NCBI RefSeq assembly: GCF_031180885.1
Contig: NZ_JAPSLK010000059.1
Location: 1-53,301 of the forward strand
DNA length: 53,301 nt
Source: Saccharothrix sp.
Lineage (GTDB): Bacteria > Actinomycetota > Actinomycetes > Mycobacteriales > Pseudonocardiaceae
Direction of reading: 5' to 3'
Numbering within the stretch: position 1 is the stretch's first letter; each line of letters begins with the position of its first letter. Shown here piece after piece: positions 1 through 7,828 of this stretch. A program made the translations under genes and the position numbers. The notes under the pieces were generated by a model, which was not told the origin of the DNA, did not search any database, and worked only from the letters and a program-made list of their open reading frames with translations.

Positions 1-414
1 TTCGCTAACCAGTATCTGTCGAGCCTTCGCCAGCATCCGCTTCTCACCAGCGGACAGTCCGCGATCCTTCTCGCGCCGCCAGAGGTCGCGCACCACTTCG
101 GCCACCTTGTTCACGTCACCGGACGCGAGCTTCTCGAGGTTGGCCTTGTACCGCCGGGACCAGTTGGTCGGCTCCTCCGTGTGGGGAGCACGCAAGACCT
201 CGAAGACCTTGTCAAGACCCTCCTGGCCGACGACGTCACGAACGCCCACGATCTCGGCGTTGTCGGCGGGGACGCGAACCGTGAGGTCGCCTTGGGCGAC
301 CTTGAGGACGAGGTACTTCTTCTCCTCGCCCTTGATCACACGGGTCTCGATTGCTTCGATGAGAGCGGCACCGTGGTGCGGGTAGACGACGGTCTCTCCG
401 ACCTTGAAAACCAT
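1..414 (-). CDS. carD: CarD family RNA polymerase-binding transcription regulator (3' end outside window)
   Basis: CarD binds the RNA polymerase beta subunit and stabilises open promoter complexes, chiefly at rRNA and housekeeping promoters. The frame reads from an ATG at 414 down to position 1 with no stop, giving 138 residues; the family is about 160 aa, so only the C-terminal tail is missing. The N-terminal RNAP-interaction domain begins MVFKVGETVVYPHHGAA and contains VLKVAQGDLTVRVPADN. The C-terminal DNA-binding helical part contains RRYKANLEKLASGD and AGEKRMLAKARQILV. All of these agree closely with mycobacterial CarD. An AGAGGA ribosome-binding site sits just upstream of the ATG. The divergent lipoprotein and radA reproduce the order of carD, lpqE and radA in mycobacteria, which supports the assignment. 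It is not an open reading frame with a stop in this window because it is cut by the edge. Confidence 0.95.
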   Translation of the reverse strand, partial: MVFKVGETVVYPHHGAALIEAIETRVIKGEEKKYLVLKVAQGDLTVRVPADNAEIVGVRDVVGQEGLDKVFEVLRAPHTEEPTNWSRRYKANLEKLASGDVNKVAEVVRDLWRREKDRGLSAGEKRMLAKARQILVSE

Positions 415-441
415 GTGTCCTCTGCCCCTTTCGCTAACCCC

Positions 442-447
442 ATCCTA
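442..447 (-). promoter_or_regulatory. Possible -10 element of carD
   Basis: On the minus strand TAGGAT lies 27 bp upstream of the carD ATG, a plausible -10 position. No convincing -35 is visible 16-18 bp further upstream, so this is tentative. Confidence 0.3.
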
Positions 448-705
448 ACACGTCGAGCAATCCCCTCTTCGGCGTCCGGAGATCAGTTCGCGCAGGTCAG
501 GGCCGCGAGGGGGGTTGACAAACCACCCGGCGGCGTGCAACGCCCAGGACGATCTTGCTCCACTGTGGACGTCGTGGCGGGTGTTGTGGGGCACCACATG
601 AGGTGGGCCGGTGAACGCCCCGTTAGGCTCCTGGACTGGTGGTCGACCGGCCTACTGCCGGGTACGGCCCGCCTGTGTCAGCACACCGGAAGGATCCGAG
701 CAGCC

Positions 706-1440
706 GTGGGTCGCGCACCGCAGAAGTCCCCAGCGTCTCGCCGCCTGGCCGTCGTGGCCGCAGTCGCGGCCGGTCTCGGCCTCGCGGCTGCGGGCTGCAG
801 CGCAGGCCAGGTCACGCAGACCGACACCCAGGTGGCCGCCGTCAACGGTGCGAGCGGGACGGTCGGCGCCATCGCCGTCCGCGACGCGCAGCTGCTGTTC
901 CCGGTCGAGCACGGGTATTACGAGGAGGGCGACAGCGCCCCGATCGTGGTCGTGATCGCGAACAACGGCACCGACGCGGACAAGCTCCTGTCCGTGACCA
1001 GCGAGCGGTCGGCCGAGGCCGAGATCACCGGTGACCGGGACCTGGAGCCGGGCACCGCGATCATCGGCGGCGCCGACCAGGACGACGCCGGCAGCCACAA
1101 GACCACGACGTCCGCCCCGACCTCCACGTCGGCGGCCCACGCCACCACCACCTCCCCCGTCTCGGGGACGGCTACTACGACCACGACGACTTCCGCCTCG
1201 GACACGTCCGTCTCGGCCCCCGCGACCACGACGGCGAACCCGTCGGCGTCGGTGTCCGTGTCGGCGAAGCCCAGCGAGCCGGGCAAGGTCAAGATCGTGC
1301 TGAAGGACTTCAAGGGCGAGCTGCGGCCGGGCCAGACGGTGCGGGTGACCTTCCTGTTCGAGAAGGCCGGCCCGATCACCTTGGACCTGCCCATCGGCGC
1401 CACCCCGGAGCCGCGCAAGGACGAGCCCTCCAAGCACTGA
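706..1440 (+). CDS. lpqE: LpqE-like lipoprotein
   Basis: A 244-aa secreted lipoprotein. I chose the GTG at 706 because it gives a normal lipoprotein signal peptide: a basic start (MGRAPQKSPASRR), a hydrophobic core and the lipobox LAAAGC with the modified Cys at residue 31. An AAGGA lies about 11 bp upstream. The open frame extends further upstream but without any signal. The mature part has a beta-rich segment (about 45-120), a long Thr/Ser/Ala linker (about 135-195) and a second beta-like segment ending in PITLDLPIG. Its place between divergent carD and downstream radA matches mycobacterial lpqE; the family is annotated as a copper-responsive or PCuAC-like lipoprotein, but I see no clear metal-binding motif. 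The low-complexity linker is probably a wall-spanning spacer. Function is inferred only from synteny and architecture. Confidence 0.75.
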   Translation: MGRAPQKSPASRRLAVVAAVAAGLGLAAAGCSAGQVTQTDTQVAAVNGASGTVGAIAVRDAQLLFPVEHGYYEEGDSAPIVVVIANNGTDADKLLSVTSERSAEAEITGDRDLEPGTAIIGGADQDDAGSHKTTTSAPTSTSAAHATTTSPVSGTATTTTTTSASDTSVSAPATTTANPSASVSVSAKPSEPGKVKIVLKDFKGELRPGQTVRVTFLFEKAGPITLDLPIGATPEPRKDEPSKH

Positions 1441-1474
1441 CCCGGCGACTCGCGGCCAGACCTCGCGACTCACC

Positions 1475-1506
1475 GAGGCCCGCTCCCGACTCCGGGGGCG
1501 GGCCTC
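1475..1506 (+). terminator. Intrinsic terminator-like hairpin after the lipoprotein gene
   Basis: A 13-bp stem (1475-1487 pairing with 1494-1506, one mismatch) with a 6-nt loop lies 35 bp after the lipoprotein stop codon. There is no clear T run, as is common in high-GC actinobacteria. Confidence 0.6.
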
Positions 1507-1793
1507 TCGCTGTGTCCATGGGTCGCTCTGAACGTGCTTCCGGCGGATCTCCCGGGGAATTGTCGGTGCCCGGTGAGATGATGGACACGGGGGCCGGAGG
1601 CCACGGCTGCCACTGTTTGTGCAGGTCAGCGAGGTGTCGGTGAGGATGGCGGGTGGGGCGGCCGGCGGCGCGCGGCTGGCCGCGCCGGGGTGACTGCTGC
1701 CGGGAGGCGCTGGGCTTCCGCGGGCTGCTGGGGTGGCCTGCGGAGGGCGGCGTCTGGTGGAGTGCAGCGGCTGGCGGCGGGACTGGCTGGCAC

Positions 1794-1869
1794 GCGTGCG
1801 GGGGTGGTGGAGTTCCTGGCGGCTGGCGGCTGGCGGCCGGGTTGGCTCTGGCGCGTGCGGGGGTGGTGG
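1794..1869 (+). repeat. 17-bp direct repeat, two copies 59 bp apart
   Basis: GCGTGCGGGGGTGGTGG occurs at 1794-1810 and exactly again at 1853-1869. The sequence between them is itself built of GGCTGGC-type units, so this looks like local slippage or duplication. Confidence 0.8.
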
Positions 1870-1875
1870 CGTTTC

Positions 1876-1917
1876 CTCGCGGCTCGCGGCTCGCGGCTCG
1901 CGGCTCGCGGCTCGCGG
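1876..1917 (+). repeat. Heptamer tandem repeat (CTCGCGG)6
   Basis: Six perfect copies of CTCGCGG run from 1876 to 1917, followed by a degenerate copy (CTGGCGG, 1918-1924) and one more perfect copy at 1931-1937. A 7-bp unit would shift frame, and no credible gene spans it. Confidence 0.9.
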
Positions 1918-2180
1918 CTGGCGGTGGCGGCTCGCGGCGGGAAGGGTGGCTGGCAGCTCGCTGGGACGGCTAGCGGGTCGCGGTAGTGGGCTGAGCTGCG
2001 TGGATGGCGGCAGGTGGCCCGTGTGCCCTCTGTGCGCCCGTGACGCGGGCGCGGCCTCCGGCCCCCGTCTCCATCATCCCACCGGGTACCGACAATCCCG
2101 GGCGTGTCGCGCACTGAGGAACTGGTCCCGCGAGTGGACCCGCCAGTGGAACCCGCGAGTGGAACCAGGGACTGTCGGGG

Positions 2181-3575
2181 GTGGTCGTTAGCCTGCACCC
2201 CGTGGTCAAGAACGGGCGTGCGGTCAAGGCTTCGTACCGGTGTGCCGAGTGCGGGCACGAGGTGGCCAAGTGGGTGGGGCGGTGTCCGGAGTGCCAGGCC
2301 TGGGGGACCGTTGAGGAGCGGGGCGTCAGTCGGTCCGCGCTGGCCCGGGTGGTCGCCGGTGCGCCCAGCGCGCCTGCCCGGCCCATCGGCGAAGTGGACA
2401 TCGAGTCGGCCCGGGCCCGCAGGACCGGGGTCGCCGAGTTGGACCGGGTGCTCGGGGGTGGGCTGGTGCCGGGCGCGGTGGTGCTGCTCGCCGGGGAACC
2501 CGGGGTGGGGAAGTCCACGCTGCTGCTCGAGGTCGCCTACCAGTGGGCCGTGAAGGGGTCCGTGCCCTCGCTCTACATCACCGGTGAGGAGTCGGCGGGC
2601 CAGGTCCGGCTCCGGGCCGAGCGGACCGGGAACATCCACCCGCAGATGTACCTCGCCGCGGAGAGCGACCTCAGCGCCGTGCTGGGGCAGGTCGAAGCGG
2701 TCGACCCGGGTGTGTTGATCGTCGACTCGGTCCAGACCATGTCCTCACCCGAGGTGGACGGCACGCCGGGCGGGGTCACCCAGGTGCGCGCGGTCACGGC
2801 GGGACTGGTGGCGTTGGCGAAGGAACGGGGGCTGCCGATCGTGCTCGTCGGGCACGTCACCAAGGACGGCTCGGTCGCCGGACCCCGTGTCCTCGAACAC
2901 CTCGTGGACGTCGTCCTCCAGTTCGAGGGCGACCGGCACTCCAGCCTGCGCCTGGTCCGCGGCATCAAGAACCGCTTCGGCGCGGCCGACGAGGTGGGCT
3001 GCTTCGAGCTGCGCGACGACGGCATCGTGGGCGTCCCCGACCCGTCCGGCCTGTTCCTCAACCGCCGCGACCAGGACGTCACCGGCACCGCCGTCACCGT
3101 GGTGGTCGAGGGCAAGCGCCCCATGTTGGGCGAGGTCCAGGCGCTGGTCACCCCCACTAACCTGCCCTCACCCCGACGGGCGGTCAGCGGGCTGGACTCG
3201 GCCCGGGTCGCGATGGCGCTCGCCGTGCTGGAGAAGCGCGGCCGGATGGCGCTGCACAACAAGGACGTCTTCACCGCCACCGTCGGCGGCATGAAGCTGG
3301 TCGAACCCGCCGTCGACCTCGCCGTGGCCCTCGCGGTCGCCTCCGCCGCCACCGACCAACCCCTGCCGCACGACCTGGTCGTGGTCGGCGAGGTCGGTCT
3401 GTCCGGCGAACTGCGCCGGGTCAACGGGGTCGGCCGGCGCCTCACCGAGGCCGCCCGCCTCGGCTACACCAAGGCCCTGGTCCCGCCGGACGCCGGTCCG
3501 CTCCCGAGCGACACCCGCGCCCTGGTCGCCCACGACCTCTTCGAAGCCCTCCAGCTCCTCAAGCTCCGGAAATGA
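2181..3575 (+). CDS. radA: DNA repair protein RadA
   Basis: RadA (Sms) is a RecA-like, DnaB-like ATPase that promotes branch migration during homologous recombination. The 464-aa product has all the landmarks in order: an N-terminal C4 zinc finger (C21, C24, C35, C38), Walker A GEPGVGKST at about 105-113, the RadA-specific KNRFG motif at about 263-267, and a C-terminal Lon-protease-like domain lacking protease function. The start is uncertain: GTG at 2181 is the longest reading, but there is no strong ribosome-binding site and an in-frame GTG follows at 2202. In many actinobacteria radA is followed by the diadenylate cyclase gene disA; here a convergent trehalose gene follows directly and disA is not in the window. 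A strong bidirectional terminator lies just beyond the stop. Confidence 0.95.
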   Translation: MVVSLHPVVKNGRAVKASYRCAECGHEVAKWVGRCPECQAWGTVEERGVSRSALARVVAGAPSAPARPIGEVDIESARARRTGVAELDRVLGGGLVPGAVVLLAGEPGVGKSTLLLEVAYQWAVKGSVPSLYITGEESAGQVRLRAERTGNIHPQMYLAAESDLSAVLGQVEAVDPGVLIVDSVQTMSSPEVDGTPGGVTQVRAVTAGLVALAKERGLPIVLVGHVTKDGSVAGPRVLEHLVDVVLQFEGDRHSSLRLVRGIKNRFGAADEVGCFELRDDGIVGVPDPSGLFLNRRDQDVTGTAVTVVVEGKRPMLGEVQALVTPTNLPSPRRAVSGLDSARVAMALAVLEKRGRMALHNKDVFTATVGGMKLVEPAVDLAVALAVASAATDQPLPHDLVVVGEVGLSGELRRVNGVGRRLTEAARLGYTKALVPPDAGPLPSDTRALVAHDLFEALQLLKLRK

Positions 3576-3576
3576 C

Positions 3577-3611
3577 GAACGCCCCCGACCGGAAGGAGGT
3601 CGGGGGCGTTC
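3577..3611. terminator. Bidirectional terminator between radA and the convergent trehalose gene
   Basis: A perfect 14-bp stem (3577-3590 with 3598-3611) and a 7-nt loop sit between two convergent stop codons, beginning 1 bp after the radA stop. The position suits termination in both directions. Confidence 0.85.
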
Positions 3612-3620
3612 CGAAGAGAA

Positions 3621-6155
3621 CTACTGCAGGGCCGCCAGGAGCTGGGCGCAGCGGATCAGGCCCAGGTGGCTGTACGCCTGCGGGTGGTTGCCCAGGGAGC
3701 GCTCCGCGATCGGGTCGTACTCCTCGGGCAGCAGACCGGTCGGGCCGGCCGCGTCGACCATCTGCGCGAACAGCTCCTCGGCCTCGGTGCGCCGGCCGGT
3801 GAGCAGGTAGGCCTCGATCATCCACGCCGCGCACAGGTGGAAGCCGCCCTCGTCGCCGGGCAGGCCGTCGTCGCGCCGGTACCGGTACACCGTCGAACCC
3901 GACCGCAGCTCCGCCTCGACGGCCGTGACGGTGGCCTGGAACCGCTCGTCGGTCGGGTCGATCAAGCCGGTCAGGCCGACGTGCAGGGACGCCGCGTCGA
4001 GGTCGTCGCCGTCGTAGGCGGTGGTGAACGACTGGGCCTCCTCGCTCCACCCGTGCTTGAGCACGTCGTTGGCGATGGTGTCGCGCAGCACCGGCCAGGA
4101 CGGGTCGATCTCGCGCCCGTAGGTCTCGCCCAGCGACACCGCGCGGTCCAGCGTCACCCAGCACATGACCTTGGAGTACACGTGGTGGCGCGGCGCGTGC
4201 CGCTCCTCCCAGATGCCGTGGTCGGGCTCGTGCCAGCGCCGGGCCACCGCCTCGGCCATGGCCTGCACCATCCGCCAGTCCTGGTCGGTGAGCGAACCGC
4301 GCGCGGCGGCGAGCTGCACCACCAGGTCCACGACCGGGCCGAACACGTCGAGCTGCACCTGCTGGTTGGCCAGGTTGCCCACGCGCACGGGCCGCGAGCC
4401 CGCGTAGCCGGGCAGCGTGTCGATGACGGCCTCTGCGCCCAGCATGGTGCCCTGCAACGTGTACAGCGGGTGCAGGCGCTCGGGGCCGGGCAGCGTGGCC
4501 AGCACGCCGTGCACCCAGCCCAGGAACGCCTCCGCCTCGCCCAGCGACCCCAGCGACACCAGGGCCTGCGCGGTCAGCGCGGCGTCGCGCAGCCAGCAGT
4601 ACCGGTAGTCCCAGTTCCGGATGCCGCCCAGCTCCTCGGGCAGCGACGTGGTCGCCGCGGCCATGATCGCGCCGGTGTCGTGGTGCACCAGGCCCTTCAG
4701 GGTCAGCGCCGACCGCAGCACCAGGTCCGTCTCGACCGGCGGCAGCTTGAGCGTGGCCGCCCAGTCCGACCAGAACGACCCGGCCCGCGCCCGCCGCTCC
4801 GCCTCGCCCAGCGTGGCCTCGGACAGGTCGTCCGTGCCGCACCGCAGCTCCAGCAGGACCGGCGCGCCCTCCCGGGGCCGCACGACGGCGGTGGCCGTCT
4901 CCTGGATGCCGTCGGAGGTGATCTGCCAGTCCACCCCGGGCGAGCGCAGCACCATCGGGTCGGACGTGCCGACCACGCGCAGGCCGTCGCGCTCGCGCAG
5001 CAGCCGCACCGGCACCTGGCCGAACTCCGGGCGCGGCGCGAACGTGATCACCGCGTTGGTGGAGCCGGAGATGCGCCGGACCAGGTCGGTGCGGTGCGAG
5101 GCCAGGTCGTGGTCGAGGTAGTCGGTGACCAGCAGCCGCGACCAGCGGGTCTCCACGATCATGGTGCCCGGCACGTAGCGCTGGCCCAGCGGCAGCGACC
5201 CGTGCTCCGGCTTGATCGAGAAGTGGCCCGCCGCCGGCCCGCCGAGCAGGTCGGCGAACACCGCCGCCGAGTCCGGCTCGGGGTGGCACAGCCAGTTCAG
5301 CCGCGCGTCCGGGGTGAGCAGGGCGACCGACCGCTCGTTGGCGAGCATGGTCAGCCGCTCGATCGGCACCGCCTGGTCGCCGTGCAGCCAGTTCTTGCGC
5401 TCCTCGAACAGAAACGCGAGCACGGTGGCCACGTCGACGGTGTCGTCGATGCGGTACTCGGCCAGCGACTCGCCGTCGCCGACCTTGATGCCCACGTCCG
5501 GCCCGGACAGCCGGGCGAACGCCTTCTCGTCGGTGACGTCGTCGCCCACGAAGATCGACGCGGTCGCGGACACCCGGTGCCGCAGCACGTCCAGCGCGTG
5601 GCCCTTGTCGGTCTGCACGACGGCCAGCTCGATCACGGCCTTGCCCTCGGTGACCTGCACGCCGTCCCACGTGCTGGGACCGCCGCGCACGGCGTCCAGC
5701 ACCCGGTCCCCGACGGGCTGCTCGGCCCGCCGGACGTGCACCGCGATGCTCGCCGGCTTGACCTCCAGGCTCACGCCCTCGTGGCCTTCCACAATCGTTT
5801 CAAGCGCCGTCTCCAGGCGCCGGTGCAGGGCCTTCGCGTCGGCGTCGAGGGCGTGGACGAAACCGACGTCGAACTCCGACCCGTGCGAGCCCACGAGGTG
5901 CACCTCGGACGGCAGGCGCGACAGCGTCGCGAGGTCGCGCAGCGCCCGTCCGGAGATCACCGCCGTCGTGGTCTCGTGCAGGCCCGCCAGGGAGCGCAGC
6001 GCGCCCACCGATTCGGGCAGGGGGCGGGCGTCCTCGGGGTTGGCCACGATCGGAGCCAGTGTCCCGTCGTAGTCGCAGGCGACCAGCAGGCGTGGTGTGC
6101 GGGCCAGCTGCACGATCGCACGGCGAAGCTCGGCGGGGAGGGCTTCGGCGGTCAA
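3621..6155 (-). CDS. otsB: Trehalose-6-phosphate phosphatase fused to a GH15 (trehalase/glucoamylase-like) hydrolase
   Basis: An 844-aa two-domain cytosolic enzyme. Residues 1 to about 250 form a HAD-type trehalose-6-phosphate phosphatase: motif I DYDGT with nucleophile D28 and general acid D30, SGR at about 68-70, and motif IV GDDVTDE at 204-210. From about 255 to the end the protein is glycoside hydrolase family 15, with RNWDYRYCWLRD at about 512-523, GIWEER at 646-651 (likely catalytic Glu) and DEGGFHLCAAWM near the C-terminus. The family includes mycobacterial trehalases. The start is a TTG at 6155 with GAGGAGG just upstream. It lies 72 bp downstream of otsA on the same strand, so synthase and phosphatase probably work as a pair in trehalose synthesis. 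The GH15 half could hydrolyse trehalose or another alpha-glucan; which of these is not decidable here. Confidence 0.9.
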   Translation of the reverse strand: MTAEALPAELRRAIVQLARTPRLLVACDYDGTLAPIVANPEDARPLPESVGALRSLAGLHETTTAVISGRALRDLATLSRLPSEVHLVGSHGSEFDVGFVHALDADAKALHRRLETALETIVEGHEGVSLEVKPASIAVHVRRAEQPVGDRVLDAVRGGPSTWDGVQVTEGKAVIELAVVQTDKGHALDVLRHRVSATASIFVGDDVTDEKAFARLSGPDVGIKVGDGESLAEYRIDDTVDVATVLAFLFEERKNWLHGDQAVPIERLTMLANERSVALLTPDARLNWLCHPEPDSAAVFADLLGGPAAGHFSIKPEHGSLPLGQRYVPGTMIVETRWSRLLVTDYLDHDLASHRTDLVRRISGSTNAVITFAPRPEFGQVPVRLLRERDGLRVVGTSDPMVLRSPGVDWQITSDGIQETATAVVRPREGAPVLLELRCGTDDLSEATLGEAERRARAGSFWSDWAATLKLPPVETDLVLRSALTLKGLVHHDTGAIMAAATTSLPEELGGIRNWDYRYCWLRDAALTAQALVSLGSLGEAEAFLGWVHGVLATLPGPERLHPLYTLQGTMLGAEAVIDTLPGYAGSRPVRVGNLANQQVQLDVFGPVVDLVVQLAAARGSLTDQDWRMVQAMAEAVARRWHEPDHGIWEERHAPRHHVYSKVMCWVTLDRAVSLGETYGREIDPSWPVLRDTIANDVLKHGWSEEAQSFTTAYDGDDLDAASLHVGLTGLIDPTDERFQATVTAVEAELRSGSTVYRYRRDDGLPGDEGGFHLCAAWMIEAYLLTGRRTEAEELFAQMVDAAGPTGLLPEEYDPIAERSLGNHPQAYSHLGLIRCAQLLAALQ

Positions 6156-6198
6156 CGCCCCTCCTCAAGACTCGGTGGGACAGGTCGGGTTGCAGGGT

Positions 6199-6233
6199 CT
6201 GAACTGATTCAGATAGCCTGAACTGATTCAGAT
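6199..6233. repeat. Two direct copies of a 16-bp palindromic unit between otsA and the phosphatase gene
   Basis: CTGAACTGATTCAGAT occurs at 6199-6214 and identically at 6218-6233. Each copy contains the small palindrome CTGAA-CTGA-TTCAG. The second copy overlaps the otsA stop codon (6228-6230). It could be a repressor site for an internal promoter, or a processing hairpin pair in the mRNA. Confidence 0.75.
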
Positions 6234-7661
6234 TGCGCTCTGCGTGCCCAAGGCGTCAAGGAACGAGCGGGCCCAGCGGTCGACGTCGTGCGTGAGGACT
6301 TGGCGGCGCAGCGCGCGCATCCTACGGCGACCCTCCGCCGGATCGAGTGTCAGGGCCGCTTCCAGAGCGTTCTTCACACCGTCGAGGTCGTGCGGGTTCA
6401 CCAGGAAAGCGCTGGTCAGCTCGGCCGCGGCGCCCGCGAACTCGGACAGCACGAGCGCGCCGCCCAGGTCGTAGCGGCAGGCGACGTACTCCTTGCACAC
6501 CAGATTCATGCCGTCTCGGACCGGGGTGACCACCATGACGTCCGCGGCGGTCATGAACGCGGTCAATTCCCGCCGATCTACGGATTGGTGCAAATAGTGG
6601 ACCACCGTGTGGCCGACGGTGGAGAACTCGCCGTTGATCCGGCCCACCGCCTGTTCGATCTCGCTGCGCATCTGCCTGTAGTGCTCGACCCGCTCCCGGC
6701 TGGGCGTGGCGAGCTGGACCATGGTGACGTCGCGCGGGTCGACCCGGCCGTCCGCGAGCAGCTCGTGCAGGGCGCGCAGCCGCACGTCGATGCCCTTGGT
6801 GTAGTCCAGCCGGTCCACCCCGAGCAGGATCTTCTTCGGCCGGCCCAGGTCCTCGCGGATCTGCTTCGCGTGCGCCTGGACCTCCTTGCTGCGCGCCAGC
6901 GCGTCCAGCCCCGCCGAGTCGATGGAGATGGGGAACGCGCCGACCCGCACCGTGCGGTCGCCGACCTGCACCACACCCGGCCGGGTGCGCACGCCGACCG
7001 CGCCCCGGCTGGGCTCCAGGCCGACCAGGCGGCGGGCCAGCCACAGGAAGTTCTGCGCGCCGCCGGGCCGGTGGAAGCCGACCAGGTCCGCGCCGAGCAG
7101 GCCGCGGATGATCTCGGTGCGCCACGGGAGCTGCATGAACAGCTCCACCGGCGGGAACGGGATGTGCAGGAAGAACCCGATCCGCAGGTCCGGCCGCAGC
7201 TCGCGCAGCATCGCCGGGACGAGTTGGAGCTGGTAGTCCTGCACCCACACGGTCGCGCCCTGCGCGGCCACCTTCGCCGTCACGTCCGCGAACCGCTGGT
7301 TCACCCGGACGTAGGCGTTCCACCAGCGCCGGTGGAACGCCGGCGGGGCGACCACGTCGTGGTAGAGCGGCCAGAGCGTGCCGTTGGAGAAGCCCTCGTA
7401 GTAGTCGCGGACCTCAGCGGAGCTGAGCGCGACGGGGTGGAGCTGGAGACCGTCCTCCTCGAACGCCTCGACGTCGGCGTCCGCCACGCCGGGCCAGCCG
7501 ATCCACGCCCCGCTGTGCGAGCGCAGGAACGGCTCCAGGGCGCTGACCAGGCCACCAGGGCTGTGCTTCCAGCGCTCGGTGCCGTCCTCCAGGCGCTCCA
7601 GGTCCACCGGCAAGCGGTTAGCCACGACCAGAAAATCCGCGCCGTTCTCGCCAATGCCCAC
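6228..7661 (-). CDS. otsA: Alpha,alpha-trehalose-phosphate synthase (GT20)
   Basis: OtsA transfers glucose from a nucleotide sugar to glucose-6-phosphate, forming trehalose-6-phosphate in the cytosol. GT20 hallmarks are present: FLVVANRLPVDLER with the nearby GGLVSAL, WVQDYQLQLVP, FFLHIPFPP, the GVDRLDYTKGI phosphate-binding region, PVRDGMNLVCKEYV and LVLSEFAGAA. I prefer the GTG at 7661, giving 477 aa, because AGGAGG lies 10 bp upstream of it. A longer reading from GTG 7730 adds 23 residues with no ribosome-binding site. The phosphatase/GH15 fusion follows 72 bp downstream on the same strand and presumably uses the product. The exporter upstream on the same strand ends 167 bp before this start, so otsA probably has its own promoter. 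Confidence 0.93.
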   Translation of the reverse strand: MGIGENGADFLVVANRLPVDLERLEDGTERWKHSPGGLVSALEPFLRSHSGAWIGWPGVADADVEAFEEDGLQLHPVALSSAEVRDYYEGFSNGTLWPLYHDVVAPPAFHRRWWNAYVRVNQRFADVTAKVAAQGATVWVQDYQLQLVPAMLRELRPDLRIGFFLHIPFPPVELFMQLPWRTEIIRGLLGADLVGFHRPGGAQNFLWLARRLVGLEPSRGAVGVRTRPGVVQVGDRTVRVGAFPISIDSAGLDALARSKEVQAHAKQIREDLGRPKKILLGVDRLDYTKGIDVRLRALHELLADGRVDPRDVTMVQLATPSRERVEHYRQMRSEIEQAVGRINGEFSTVGHTVVHYLHQSVDRRELTAFMTAADVMVVTPVRDGMNLVCKEYVACRYDLGGALVLSEFAGAAAELTSAFLVNPHDLDGVKNALEAALTLDPAEGRRRMRALRRQVLTHDVDRWARSFLDALGTQSAI

Positions 7662-7828
7662 CTTGGTAACGCCTCCTGTTGAACCGCCGCCGACTCTCGT
7701 CGCGACATCCACGGTTGGTGCGCCCGCCACTGAGGGTAGTGGCTGAGGCCGTCCCGGAATGCCCGGCAGAGGTGTCCGTCACACGGTGTTCACGACAGGT
7801 AGGAGCAACGTCACCCCTAAGTGGGTGG

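Larger units (their letters stand above)
1507..2180. other. Gene-free, repeat-rich GC patch between the lipoprotein gene and radA
   Basis: This stretch of about 670 bp has open frames on both strands, but they translate to repetitive Arg/Gly/Ala/Trp-rich peptides with no recognisable domain. It holds a 17-bp direct repeat and a 7-bp tandem repeat, annotated separately. A radA promoter probably lies at its right end but I cannot identify it. Confidence 0.6.

Noticed and set aside
515..520. Perfect TTGACA as -35 of the lipoprotein gene promoter
   Set aside because: At 16-18 bp downstream there is no acceptable -10 sequence, so a promoter cannot be supported.
1626..2639. Long minus-strand open frame (337 aa) across the repeat patch and the radA 5' part
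   Set aside because: It is antisense to radA for over a third of its length and translates to repetitive Pro/Arg/Ala sequence. It reflects high GC content, not a gene.
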